A DNA stretch of 35,365 bases from the NCBI GenBank assembly GCA_016744085.1, contig JADGFE010000008.1:1-35365 (forward strand), in the 5' to 3' direction. The translations under genes were made by a program, and so were the position numbers. Below the pieces are notes generated by a model. That model was given only the letters and a program-made list of their open reading frames with translations. It made no database searches and was not told where the DNA came from. The stretch comes from Kiritimatiellales bacterium. Its GTDB lineage: Bacteria > Verrucomicrobiota > Kiritimatiellia > Kiritimatiellales > Pontiellaceae. Below are positions 24,831-35,365 of this stretch, one piece after another. Positions within the stretch are counted from its first letter, which is position 1; every line of letters starts with the position of its first letter.

Positions 24831-25255
24831 AACCACAAAATACTCAAGAATCACAAAATGAACTTCTTGATTTCAAACTTCCGGCTACCGAAATTAATCA
24901 GCAAACCATGGCGGTATTTTGTAGCCCTTAAATAACCCATGATTTGGCACTCATGAGCTTGGGTTAAGCATTCGCATGCTTTCAGTTCTAAAATTAATTC
25001 ATCCTTAACAATTAGGTCTGCAATGTATTCCCCGACAAGTGTTCCATCCTCATCCTGAACACTTATCGAAACCTGTTGCTTCAACTCAAAACCGGCCTTA
25101 GTCAACCGGTTTACTAATGCATTTTCATAAACCTTCTCAAAATGTCCTGGACCAAAGAAGCGATGAGTCGCGAAAGCGGTCTCCCGAATCTGATCTACAA
25201 GTTTGAACATTTCCTGTTCTGTCATTATTTTGTGTTTTTTGCGTATTCTGTGGTT
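24831..25255. mobile_element. 425-bp one-gene cassette with inverted terminal repeats
   Basis: The outer ends are imperfect inverted repeats of about 31 bp: 24831-24861 begins AACCACAAAATACTCAAG and, on the opposite strand, 25255-25225 begins AACCACAGAATACGCAAA; 26 of 31 positions agree. Only one gene, of the GxxExxY family, lies between them. The cassette starts 3 bp beyond the gyrB stop and ends 23 bp before the gyrA start. Its termini resemble the 72-bp element at 8785-8856. No transposase is encoded, so it would move in trans or by the encoded nuclease-fold protein; no target duplication is obvious. Confidence 0.6.
24851..25225 (-). CDS. GxxExxY protein (PD-(D/E)xK nuclease fold)
   Basis: This is a 124-residue protein of the GxxExxY family. 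The name motif is GHFEKVY at residues 27-33, and the nuclease-type core is Asp70 (GEYIADL), Glu80-x-Lys82 (LILELKA) and Gln94 (HECQIMGYL). The PD-(D/E)xK fold points to nucleic-acid cleavage, but the family's cellular role is not established. The ATG lies at the inner edge of one terminal repeat with no Shine-Dalgarno sequence, and the last codons (FIL, stop) lie inside the other repeat, so the coding region fills the cassette exactly. It separates gyrB from gyrA. Confidence 0.9.
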   Translation of the reverse strand: MTEQEMFKLVDQIRETAFATHRFFGPGHFEKVYENALVNRLTKAGFELKQQVSISVQDEDGTLVGEYIADLIVKDELILELKACECLTQAHECQIMGYLRATKYRHGLLINFGSRKFEIKKFIL

Positions 25256-25258
25256 AAA

Positions 25259-27907
<2,649 letters not shown>

Positions 27908-28057
27908 TAGAAGAAGGAGTCTAAATAGTACTTAATTTAGATAAAAACTACGAAAAACGGCCAAAACTGCCCCAATACGGGCAAACCACCCTGAAATGGA
28001 GACTTCTACAAAAATGAGGCCTTTTTAAATAGCGGGGATTTTAGACAGGGAAATCGA

Positions 28058-28579
28058 TCAAATGGGGCGGATCGCACCATTGCGGTATTGTTTCATTTTT
28101 TCAATGTAGCGATCAGCATACCGCTTAATACTATGAAAGTCTTTATCGGACAATTTCCGAATCACTCGTGCCGGTGTACCCACAGCAAGCGATCCAGCCG
28201 GTATTTTACGGTTAATAGCCACCAATGATCCGGCTCCAATGATGCAATTATCACCGATTTCACAGCCATCGAGCAAAATGGCGCCCATCCCGATCAGGCA
28301 GTTATTGCCCACTTTACAGCCATGAAGGGTAACGTTATGACCGACGGTGACGTCATTTCCGAGAACAACGGGCTGCCCATCGCTGGTATGAGCGACCGAA
28401 TTATCCTGAATATTGCTCCGTTCACCCACAATGATCGGCTCAATATCCCCGCGCAAAACGGCGCAAAACCAAATGCTGGATTGATTTCGCAACGTTACGT
28501 CGCCGATCACGGTAGCGTTATCGGCGACGTAGTACTCCTCCGGTAAAGAAGGTTCCCGGTCATTAAATGTATAAATCAT
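28058..28579 (-). CDS. Gamma-class carbonic anhydrase-like hexapeptide protein
   Basis: This is a 173-residue left-handed beta-helix protein of the YrdA/Cam type. Hexapeptide repeats run from about residue 20 to 130, and the three zinc-ligand histidines are present: NSVAHTSDG, then VTVGHNVTLHGC. Members are cytoplasmic trimers; only some show carbonic anhydrase activity, so bicarbonate formation is a family-level expectation, not a certainty. The C-terminal helix (DKDFHSIKRYADRYIEKM) is typical. Confidence 0.9.
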   Translation of the reverse strand: MIYTFNDREPSLPEEYYVADNATVIGDVTLRNQSSIWFCAVLRGDIEPIIVGERSNIQDNSVAHTSDGQPVVLGNDVTVGHNVTLHGCKVGNNCLIGMGAILLDGCEIGDNCIIGAGSLVAINRKIPAGSLAVGTPARVIRKLSDKDFHSIKRYADRYIEKMKQYRNGAIRPI

Positions 28580-28622
28580 GTACGCAGTGTATCGAAAAGT
28601 TTACTGAAAGAAATCCATTCTC

Positions 28623-29087
28623 TCAGCGCTTATCGATCAGCCCGAGTTCCAATGTGGTTTTACTGAGCCCAATCTGCTCGTGCTCTTCCATAACCAGTAG
28701 GTTTTCGAACACCTCACGAACCTTGACGGTATGCGCCTGATCCGCAATCTCTCGATAAAATTTAATCAGACAGGCATCAAAATGCATAGCGGCGGCTACC
28801 ACATCTTCAACTTTCATATCATCCTTTATCTCAAAGTTGCTGATTCCGCTAAGCTTTGAGGCGTCGGATCCGTATTGAAAATAAGAATCCAATACATTCT
28901 TATCGACCTCCTTCGCAAACTCCTTGAGGCAATTTTCCAGATATTGCTCGTGGCGGCTTAGGTAGTCCAGCAGAGCGCGCGTTCGTTCCTTCTCGGTCGA
29001 ATCTTTGAGATCCTCATAGAATTCGCTGAGCTTATGGTGGAACTTCCGAGCCTGATTCAACACATCTTTAGTTTGATCAAACGGCAT
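28623..29087 (-). CDS. Ferritin-like four-helix protein
   Basis: This is a 154-residue all-helical protein. Four helices (about residues 8-28, 33-60, 92-118 and 121-147) carry spaced Glu/His residues: EFYEDL, RHEQYLENCL, HFDACLIKFYREIAD and MEEHEQ. This layout matches the ferritin/rubrerythrin superfamily, which binds a di-iron centre or related metal site. I cannot assign an activity; a metal-storage or peroxide role is only a guess. It has no rubredoxin domain. The gene is 43 bp upstream of the carbonic anhydrase-like gene on the same strand. Confidence 0.65.
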   Translation of the reverse strand: MPFDQTKDVLNQARKFHHKLSEFYEDLKDSTEKERTRALLDYLSRHEQYLENCLKEFAKEVDKNVLDSYFQYGSDASKLSGISNFEIKDDMKVEDVVAAAMHFDACLIKFYREIADQAHTVKVREVFENLLVMEEHEQIGLSKTTLELGLIDKR

Positions 29088-29174
29088 AATCTAATCTCCT
29101 TTCGTTACTAACGTAAGCTTAACCCTTGAAAAGAAGCTGTCAAATGCCGATCCGTCTAAATAGGAAGGCCTTAT

Positions 29175-29627
29175 TTAACGGGTAAGGCGGGCAATCAACT
29201 CGGCATACTGCGGATATTCGGCCTGCAATTTAGCGAGGGAAGGCATCTCGAATTCGGCAAAGCCAAAACCCGGAACCACGGTGCAGCCGACGAGTGCGTA
29301 GCCCGTTTCGACCGTTGCACCGAACAGATTCTCGGCTTTTACCGTATATTGAAAATCTCCCTCGCCCAGCATGACGGGGTTATAATCTCCGGAAGGAGTG
29401 ATTTCATGAATGGTAATGGACGACCCGGAATAAAAGTGCCACTGCTCGTCCGACTTCAGCCGATGCAGGGCGGAAAAATCCGGCGCTTCGAGCAGATAAT
29501 AGATCGAAGTCATTGCCGATCGCGACGCGCCAAACTCCAGCTCCGATTCATAAACCCGCCGAAACCAGCCGCCTTCCGGATGAGGCTCCAACTTTAGCTC
29601 TTCGATCCACTGGGCCGCCGCTTTCAA
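29175..29627 (-). CDS. DUF985 cupin-domain protein
   Basis: This is a 150-residue cupin of the DUF985 family. The signature LEPHPEGGWFRRVYES (about residues 13-28), SAMTSIYYLLE, ALHRLKSDEQWHFYSG (about 53-68) and VVPGFGFAEFEM are all seen. The family includes putative sugar- or amino-acid-derivative isomerases, but its substrate is not established. It overlaps the CoA-binding gene by 4 bp, so the two are translationally coupled. Confidence 0.9.
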   Translation of the reverse strand: MKAAAQWIEELKLEPHPEGGWFRRVYESELEFGASRSAMTSIYYLLEAPDFSALHRLKSDEQWHFYSGSSITIHEITPSGDYNPVMLGEGDFQYTVKAENLFGATVETGYALVGCTVVPGFGFAEFEMPSLAKLQAEYPQYAELIARLTR

Positions 29628-29992
29628 AACTGCCCCGTATTCAGTAAAATCAGCGTACAGGCCGCTTCGGTCGCAATACCGGCTTTGTTCAAGGATTGGT
29701 TCAATGCAGGATTTTCAGTGCCGGGATTAAAAATGACCCGGCCCGGATTCAATTTTATAATTTGCTCAGCCATTGAATCGGAAATTCTGGGCGAGACATA
29801 CATCGTCAACGTATGGACCGGTTCCAATACCGCACTCAGCGATTGCTGCACCTCCAGTCCTTCAATATCCGCAATAGCCGGATGCACCGGAATGACCTGG
29901 TGTCCGTGCTCCCCCAGCAAGCGAATGGCTTTATTCGAATAGCGCTCCGGCTTCGGGCTTGCTCCCAGGACCACTACGGTCTCAGATTCCAT
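29624..29992 (-). CDS. CoA-binding (YccU-like) protein
   Basis: This is a 122-residue Rossmann-fold CoA-binding domain. The nucleotide-binding loop VVLGASPKPERYSNKAIRLL (about residues 7-26), the strand HQVIPVHP and GRVIFNPGTENPAL are characteristic of the small stand-alone YccU type. Its physiological role is unknown. It starts one base after the metalloprotease stop and overlaps the cupin gene by 4 bp. Confidence 0.9.
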   Translation of the reverse strand: MESETVVVLGASPKPERYSNKAIRLLGEHGHQVIPVHPAIADIEGLEVQQSLSAVLEPVHTLTMYVSPRISDSMAEQIIKLNPGRVIFNPGTENPALNQSLNKAGIATEAACTLILLNTGQF

Positions 29993-32900
29993 CTATTTCA
30001 GCTCCAATTTTAGATGCATGAACTCATTGGTTTGAGAGCTCAGCGTGTAGGCCGAGCGAACCGTTAAATTTGTAGCGCTGTCTTCGACAATCACGGTGCT
30101 CGCTGAGCTCCAGTCATTAGACGCCAGATTGGTTGCCCGCTCTACGCTATAGTCGATATCCGACTTAATACCGTCGCGCTCATAGGAGGTCTGGAAGTAG
30201 GCGCCATTCGCCTCGGCAATTGCATCGGGCGGATTTGAACCGGCATCACTGGCAGACGTTCCGCGGGCATATTCTTCGAGATTTAAAGAGCCATCAAAAT
30301 CGGCATCGTCCAGGGGATCACGATTGAAACCAAGTGCCGCTCCATTTTCCAACTGCCACGCAGCAAAGCCTCCGCCACTTGCACTGGCCGCATCCGACTG
30401 CCAAATTGAACCGTTGTCACCAACCGTAATAAAGGTGTCGTTAAAAGCTATCACAGCGTTTTGGTTATCTTTCGCCACGGTTGAGACCTCCGACCAGTTT
30501 ACACCGTCGGAAGAAATCAGGTTGATATCCGTATTCCGATCAGGAGCGACAAAGACTCCCGTCGCCAGATAAATTCCATTTCCATAGGCGAAGCCATCCA
30601 TTTCGTAGTCATCATCTGCCCCAACCAGGAATGTCTCCCCCTGATCTGTTGAGTGCTGTATGCCGGAGCGGTATCCACCGCCGGCCAGGAAGCGATCATT
30701 CACATATTCCACATCAAACATCCATTGGCCTCCTGAATTCCCAGATCCGGATGAATAGTCCGACCAAGAAAGGCCGTTGGTGGACGTCAGAATAACATGC
30801 GCGGTCGAATCGCCCTGATCCCCGACAACGACAAACGTTCCATCTCCATAACTAACCCCTTTAAGATCCGTAGATGTTCCAGAAGCATTGGTACTCCAGC
30901 TGGTTCCATCGGTAGAGCGAACAATGGTGCCGTTTTTACCGACTGCTACATAGACGCCTGCACCATAGGCAATGTCATTAAGGTACTCTCCATCGATAAA
31001 CCGTCTTGTCCATGATGACCCGTCACTAGATGTGAATATTGCACCTTTCCAGCCAGAATCCGTGTCTCGCCCGGCAGCAATAAACTGAGAGCCATCATAA
31101 ACTACGCCCTCTAGATAAATGTTATATTTCAAAACTGTATTCCAGTTAATTCCATCATCGGAATAATACGTTTGCCACGTATCACCAACCACAACCAAGC
31201 GACCATTTCCGACTGTGATATCCCTTAAGTGTTCCGTTGTGCCGGACGTGCGCTGTGTCCAGTTATCCAGTGCGCTTGCGAGGACTACTGTTTGAGAAAC
31301 TTTGTTGGTTCCGCCTTTCATGTCGGATACGACGCAGCTGACCGTCACCGTGCTGCCGGAGAGCCAGGCGGTTGCCAGCGTTGGCGCGTTGGGTTTCACC
31401 AAACCATCTCCGGTATCCCAGAAGTAGGCCAGCGTGTCGCCATCGCTATCAGATGCCGTTACAGAGAACAACATACTTTCCTGAACCCCTCCACTGGTCG
31501 GACCGCTGATCGATGCGGTTGGTGCGGAGTTACCACCGAATGAACCTAAGTTTACGGTGATGTCCATCCATTCATTCGGCGTCTGCCCGCCGCGCAACGT
31601 GGGTGTGATGCGTACTTGCGCTGCGGCATCGGAATAGGTCTGCCCCAATGCCAAGCCGCCGTCCAGCTTTCCACCGGAAGAGCCGGGTGACATATCGAGC
31701 AGATTGGATTCGTTATCCCCTGACTGCTTCCAAAGTACGTAAGCTCCGCGGCTGAAATATTCATAGCCAATCTGCTCCTGCCGAAGCCCGACCCAATACT
31801 CGTCGCCTACCCCTTTTTCAATTTCCAACCCACGCAGAACGCCGGTGGTTTGATAATGGTCGGAACGATATACCCGATAGGTCCCTGAATTGGTAACCGC
31901 CAGCCAGTTTTCAGCTTCGAACCAGTTTAGCCGTTTTTTATGCATGGCATTAAAATGGCCGGAGGGCACAAGCCCGCTACCCATGATATCGGTAAAATCG
32001 CCGTATCCGTTTTCGTTGGAGGGAGCAGGATCGATAGGATTATTCCCGACAGGGTTCCATGAATCAGAATGTTTGGCCCCATAGTTGTGCCCAAGCTCAT
32101 GGGTAATGGTTTTTGTGCTGGATGATTTCAACCACATTCTTCTGCCCCCTACGCTGGCGAGTCCGGCATAAGATGAGCCATCAATTGCGGGGTGGAATAC
32201 GCAAATGGTTTCGTATGGGCTAAAATCGACTCCGGAAACAGCCCCTGTGGCCGTGTTGAAGAGCAAATTATAATTCGTGTAGGCGGCATTGCCCAGTGGC
32301 ATCGTGTAGAGGGCCGTGTTAACCGCACAAACGACATGCGTATCTTCGTATGACATTTCCAAGATCTGCTGCGAAACGGTGGTGTTGATCGAATTGGATA
32401 GCGCCACGGGATCGGTCGGTTGCCCCAATCGGTCAGCAAAATCGACGAGGATTACATACATATCGTGCGCCGCTCCAGTCCATGCGGAAGATGCTGCGAA
32501 AGCCAGCTCCTCCAACACATCAAAGTTGATTTCTCCATCAACAAAAGTTTCCTCCATCGCCTCAACAAAAAGGGGTTGGGCGCCACTATTCGGTCCGGGC
32601 AGTTCTTCGAGCGCAGCTAGACGCGTATTGGCTGCATCATAGGCCGCCTGATCCTTGAAATAAAAAATCCTCCCTCCGGCAAGCGCCGCAATGGAGTCCC
32701 CGCCTGGATCGCTTATCGCTACGGGGAAAAACTGCAGGGCGGCGGCTTCATCGGCGGAACTCAGCGATTGGAAGATTTCTTCGCGCAATGCACCAACCCC
32801 ATCGATGTGTATCCCCTGAACCGGAATTCCATTCTTCGTGGCCTGCGAGTTTCTTCGTCCATAAACAAAAGTTTCCAGCGTGCCTGTGCCCGGCAGTTTA

Positions 32901-33292
32901 GTTGAGATGGACGTATGGCTTTCGTCAGCACCACAAGCAATCAATACCTCAATAGAGGCAAGCGCGCTGAACGGCGTTTCAACATGCTCCTGAATTTCAG
33001 GAGGTAATTCGCTCCATTCGGAAAGAGAAAAGGCTTCGAGGATCGCTTGTTCTGGATTTGAACGCATTAGTGCCTGCATCCGCTCTCCGCGTGCTTTAGC
33101 AAGCCGAATACCCTCTTCCAGATTAATCGTCTGCACAATAGCAACCCACTCTGAGGAGGTCTCAATGATCGGCGCCTGATCCGCCGTAGCGGTGGATACG
33201 ATCTCTTGCTCCTTCCGCAACACCGTAACTATCAAAAGCGACACCAATACAACCGCACTGCAAAAAAATATCTTCCTCCCGAATGTCCTCAT
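29993..33292 (-). CDS. Secreted metzincin-type metalloprotease with PKD and propeller domains
   Basis: This is a 1099-residue exported protein. A signal-anchor (residues 1-26 from ATG 33292, preceded by GGAGAG) is followed by a ~270-residue propeptide-like region, a zinc-protease domain with HELGHNYGAKH (about 397-407) and a Met-turn-like TDIMGSG (about 433-439), a PKD domain (SDSDGDTLAYFWDTGDG), then repeated blades of a BNR/YCF48-like beta-propeller (VVVGDTWQTYYSDDGINW, IVRSTDGTSWSTN and others, about 690-960) and a C-terminal LNLEEYARG segment with a domain common in secreted proteins of this group. It probably digests extracellular proteins or glycoproteins. The motif resembles M11 (gametolysin) or M12 peptidases. 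A TTG 11 codons upstream is possible but less likely. Confidence 0.85.
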   Translation of the reverse strand: MRTFGRKIFFCSAVVLVSLLIVTVLRKEQEIVSTATADQAPIIETSSEWVAIVQTINLEEGIRLAKARGERMQALMRSNPEQAILEAFSLSEWSELPPEIQEHVETPFSALASIEVLIACGADESHTSISTKLPGTGTLETFVYGRRNSQATKNGIPVQGIHIDGVGALREEIFQSLSSADEAAALQFFPVAISDPGGDSIAALAGGRIFYFKDQAAYDAANTRLAALEELPGPNSGAQPLFVEAMEETFVDGEINFDVLEELAFAASSAWTGAAHDMYVILVDFADRLGQPTDPVALSNSINTTVSQQILEMSYEDTHVVCAVNTALYTMPLGNAAYTNYNLLFNTATGAVSGVDFSPYETICVFHPAIDGSSYAGLASVGGRRMWLKSSSTKTITHELGHNYGAKHSDSWNPVGNNPIDPAPSNENGYGDFTDIMGSGLVPSGHFNAMHKKRLNWFEAENWLAVTNSGTYRVYRSDHYQTTGVLRGLEIEKGVGDEYWVGLRQEQIGYEYFSRGAYVLWKQSGDNESNLLDMSPGSSGGKLDGGLALGQTYSDAAAQVRITPTLRGGQTPNEWMDITVNLGSFGGNSAPTASISGPTSGGVQESMLFSVTASDSDGDTLAYFWDTGDGLVKPNAPTLATAWLSGSTVTVSCVVSDMKGGTNKVSQTVVLASALDNWTQRTSGTTEHLRDITVGNGRLVVVGDTWQTYYSDDGINWNTVLKYNIYLEGVVYDGSQFIAAGRDTDSGWKGAIFTSSDGSSWTRRFIDGEYLNDIAYGAGVYVAVGKNGTIVRSTDGTSWSTNASGTSTDLKGVSYGDGTFVVVGDQGDSTAHVILTSTNGLSWSDYSSGSGNSGGQWMFDVEYVNDRFLAGGGYRSGIQHSTDQGETFLVGADDDYEMDGFAYGNGIYLATGVFVAPDRNTDINLISSDGVNWSEVSTVAKDNQNAVIAFNDTFITVGDNGSIWQSDAASASGGGFAAWQLENGAALGFNRDPLDDADFDGSLNLEEYARGTSASDAGSNPPDAIAEANGAYFQTSYERDGIKSDIDYSVERATNLASNDWSSASTVIVEDSATNLTVRSAYTLSSQTNEFMHLKLELK

Positions 33293-33383
33293 AACAACGC
33301 TCTCCAGCTTTTTAGATAGGTCCAAATGCGCTACGCGCAGAATGAAGCTTTAACCAGAAGAAAGGAAAACAAACGAACCTTTG

Positions 33384-34076
33384 TTAAATAATACTCTTAA
33401 TGGCCTTCACCACCCGAACCTCTTCTGGCGAAACCTCAGCCTGCCAGGCGTGCAGCTCCACGCCAGAAGCACCGGCCTCTTTTAACGCATCGGCATACGC
33501 CGGATCAACCTCGGCGGCCGCGCGGAAGGTGGTTCCGTCAGACCGCGGGATTACGAAAAGCATGGCGGCTCGGTGCCCGGCTTTGATGACATCGATCAAC
33601 TCATTGAGGTGTTTTCGACCGCGCTCGGTGACCGCATCGGGGAACGCATAGGTTCCGTCATCCGCCAGCAGGGTGACATTTTTGACTTCGACATAGCAGA
33701 GCTCCTCGCCCTTTTTGAGCAACAGGTCAAAACGGCTGTTGCCGAACTTCTGCTCACGAATCACTTCGTCGTAGCCGGAAAGCTCTGGGATCCAGCCCTT
33801 GGAAACCGCTTCAAAGGCCATTTCATTGGCACGGCCCGTATTCACACAGATCCAGCAAGATCCGTTATGCACCAGTTCCCACGTGAATCGATATTTACGC
33901 TTGGGATTATTACTATCCGAGAGCGCCACCTTCCAGCCCGGTTCAGCGCACGTCGTCATTCTTCCAGTGTTTGGACAATGGGCGGTAATCACCGAGCCAT
34001 CCTCCAGCTCAACATCGGCCAGAAAACGTTTATAGCGCTTAATCAACGTTCCGAAAATGACAGGCGGGAGGTTCAT
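33384..34076 (-). CDS. sfsA: Sugar fermentation stimulation protein SfsA
   Basis: This is a 230-residue protein of the SfsA family, with the OB-like N-terminus containing AHCPNTGRMTTC (about residues 32-43) and a nuclease-like core FGNSRFDLLL and ELCYVEVKNVTL (about 111-137). SfsA was named for an effect on maltose metabolism in E. coli and its fold suggests DNA binding or cleavage; the actual role is unresolved. The ATG at 34076 has no clear Shine-Dalgarno sequence. The gene lies 23 bp downstream of the restriction-type gene. Confidence 0.92.
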   Translation of the reverse strand: MNLPPVIFGTLIKRYKRFLADVELEDGSVITAHCPNTGRMTTCAEPGWKVALSDSNNPKRKYRFTWELVHNGSCWICVNTGRANEMAFEAVSKGWIPELSGYDEVIREQKFGNSRFDLLLKKGEELCYVEVKNVTLLADDGTYAFPDAVTERGRKHLNELIDVIKAGHRAAMLFVIPRSDGTTFRAAAEVDPAYADALKEAGASGVELHAWQAEVSPEEVRVVKAIKSII

Positions 34077-34099
34077 GGCAGGGTGTAATAACTGAGAGA

Positions 34100-35173
34100 T
34101 TATGCTAGATCAAACCGAATTGGACTCGGGAACAAAAGCTTGTGTCCGGCCTTATTAGCCTTGAATGCAGGCCCTCGCTCTTTAGCGCCCTTCCCAACAG
34201 CCTTGATTTCATGATCAACAGTCAGCAACCCAGTAGCGAGCAGGTCGGAAAACTGATAAGCACGGGGAGATCGTGTGTATTCGACATGGGTAAACAAGAA
34301 TTCCTCACGCCCATTCCGCATCCGGGTTTCGGCACTAACCCAAAATGTTTCCTTATGCTTTTCAACCAGCCTTTTCCGGAGAGACGGTAGCGCCCAAACC
34401 AAAACACTCTTGTCCAACTCGCCGTCCTTAAAACCATTCTCAAGCAAAAGATCGGGGCCATATTCAACGGCTAATTGCAATCCCTGCGGATTTCTTGATA
34501 AGGCATTGACTGTACAGTTGAGCCTCCGAAAGCCATTGCGGTCGTATCCGTACGCATCCAAAAACTCGCGCATGGACTTGAGTGAACTGAGGTTCCAATC
34601 GGGAACTTGCGCAAACAGGGAATGCCTAGTTCCACTCCTCGTTCGCTTCGTTTTCAACTCAATTCCCTTATAGTCGGGATCCTGTCTGCTATTCATCGGA
34701 ATCCCCAACGCCGTTTCCAATGTTCTGCCGATTGCTGTAGAGCCGGAGCACTCGGCATGAATAAATCCACGCCGCGAAATATTTCTTAGTTTCGACAACA
34801 GCTCTTGCGCAGTTTCCCCGATTTTTCTCGAGGGTCGCAACTCTGAAAGTACCGAACTAAAAGTGTGGTCGGATACCGCCCTCGTCTGAAAATCGGAGTT
34901 CGAAAGGTTCAGCGCATGAAGCATATTTCCATGCGCAACAATCGCCAACATCTCGTCGGGATCAACGTAGGATTTCAAACCACGAAACCAAATTCGTGGG
35001 TCGCCCTTTTTCGTGTTTGGGCGGTAAAGGGATGCTTTGCTTCTATGCACTTCATCTTCGCCCACGATAACGGCATCAAGACAACGCTTGTAATCTTGTC
35101 CCTGCGCCTGCTCACTATAGTCGTGGACTTGCTTCTGAAAGAGATAGTCCCGTAACGGAGCAACCGCATCCAT
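34100..35173 (-). CDS. MvaI/BcnI-type restriction endonuclease
   Basis: This protein resembles the MvaI/BcnI family of restriction enzymes, which cut short sequences such as CCWGG or CCSGG as monomers; the actual target here is unknown. The catalytic signature PDYKGIELKTKR (Asp167, Glu172, Lys174 in this numbering) is intact. The preceding segment has KASLYRPNTKKGDPRIWFRG. From the first ATG it is 357 residues. However, the same frame stays open upstream to 35278 and reads well (VTYLSEQDIEFSFLLPTAT, GLHKSI), so the true protein probably begins earlier, although no ATG, GTG or TTG is present there. Upstream is the end of another gene in a different frame, probably the partner methyltransferase, but that is an inference. 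Confidence 0.78.
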   Translation of the reverse strand: MDAVAPLRDYLFQKQVHDYSEQAQGQDYKRCLDAVIVGEDEVHRSKASLYRPNTKKGDPRIWFRGLKSYVDPDEMLAIVAHGNMLHALNLSNSDFQTRAVSDHTFSSVLSELRPSRKIGETAQELLSKLRNISRRGFIHAECSGSTAIGRTLETALGIPMNSRQDPDYKGIELKTKRTRSGTRHSLFAQVPDWNLSSLKSMREFLDAYGYDRNGFRRLNCTVNALSRNPQGLQLAVEYGPDLLLENGFKDGELDKSVLVWALPSLRKRLVEKHKETFWVSAETRMRNGREEFLFTHVEYTRSPRAYQFSDLLATGLLTVDHEIKAVGKGAKERGPAFKANKAGHKLLFPSPIRFDLA

Positions 35174-35244
35174 AATCGACTTGTGCAGCCCCGTTGCGGT
35201 AGGGAGCAGGAAGGAAAACTCAATGTCCTGTTCAGAAAGATATG

Positions 35245-35365
35245 TTACGTTTTCTTGCTCCAGAGCACCATGGTCTTTTCATCTACAGGCCCTTTAGGCA
35301 ATGCGGGTATGAAAAACCGATTTTCGTAGACAATTCCCTCTCGGTTTGTTTTTGTACTCTCGATG
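35245..35365 (-). CDS. Partial gene upstream of the endonuclease
   Basis: A minus-strand frame enters from the window edge and ends with TAA at 35245-35247. Its last residues include EGIVYENRFFIPALPKGPVD and end MVLWSKKT. The fragment is too short to identify. Its position directly before a restriction enzyme gene suggests a cognate DNA methyltransferase, which needs the sequence beyond the window. It overlaps the upstream open part of the endonuclease frame. Confidence 0.5.
   Translation of the reverse strand, partial: IESTKTNREGIVYENRFFIPALPKGPVDEKTMVLWSKKT

Overview
The window reads as a chromosomal segment of a marine-type PVC-superphylum bacterium, most likely a member of the Kiritimatiellota (Pontiella-like). 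This is an inference from the mix of a PEP-CTERM surface protein, thrombospondin-type-3 and PKD/propeller secreted proteins, many intergenic palindromes, a GxxExxY gene, and a MurA with Asp at the usual catalytic Cys. No tRNA, rRNA or CRISPR array was seen.

Layout. Both edges carry restriction-modification genes: a truncated MmeI-like DNA methyltransferase at the left (39-1838) and, at the right, an MvaI/BcnI-type endonuclease (34100-35173 or further) that overlaps the end of another gene. From 2055 to 4199 lies a two-gene unit, a CPA2-type cation/proton antiporter and a PTS IIA (PtsN-like) protein. From 4481 to 8118 is a decaying surface-protein locus: a TSP3-repeat protein with frame breaks at both ends and a PEP-CTERM protein with an in-frame stop at its beginning and a frameshift near its end. 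From 8154 to 14154 is a complete seven-gene Mrp Na+/H+ antiporter operon (mrpABCDEFG, minus strand). Then come HU, a tiny lipoprotein and a membrane TPR protein (plus strand), a LemA / nucleotidyltransferase / TPM-domain group (minus strand) with a broken second TPM gene, murA and inorganic pyrophosphatase (plus strand), a response-regulator fragment, a rhodanese-MauE pair, gyrA and gyrB with a GxxExxY cassette between them, a gamma carbonic anhydrase, a ferritin-like protein, a DUF985 cupin, a CoA-binding protein, a very large secreted metalloprotease, and sfsA.

What stands out. (1) The GxxExxY nuclease-fold gene between gyrB and gyrA sits exactly inside a 425-bp unit with about 31-bp imperfect inverted terminal repeats; its stop codon lies inside one repeat, and a 72-bp gene-less relative of the same termini sits between mrpE and mrpF. 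(2) Different short repeat families have invaded gene junctions that are otherwise overlapping. In two cases (mrpA/mrpB and rhodanese/mauE) the repeat is read in frame as a new C-terminal tail while the 4-nt stop/start overlap is preserved. (3) A CTATTGCT box, often part of an ATTG-N4-CAAT dyad, precedes five conserved genes or operons (ptsN, HU, murA, ppa, gyrB). (4) The MvaI/BcnI-type gene has about 30 conserved-looking codons upstream of its first usable start with no standard start codon, and that frame is the -1 frame of the upstream gene.

Many genes form compact overlapping units, so translational coupling is likely in mrp, rhodanese-mauE and CoA-binding-cupin. No searches or alignments were run; family names come from motif recognition.
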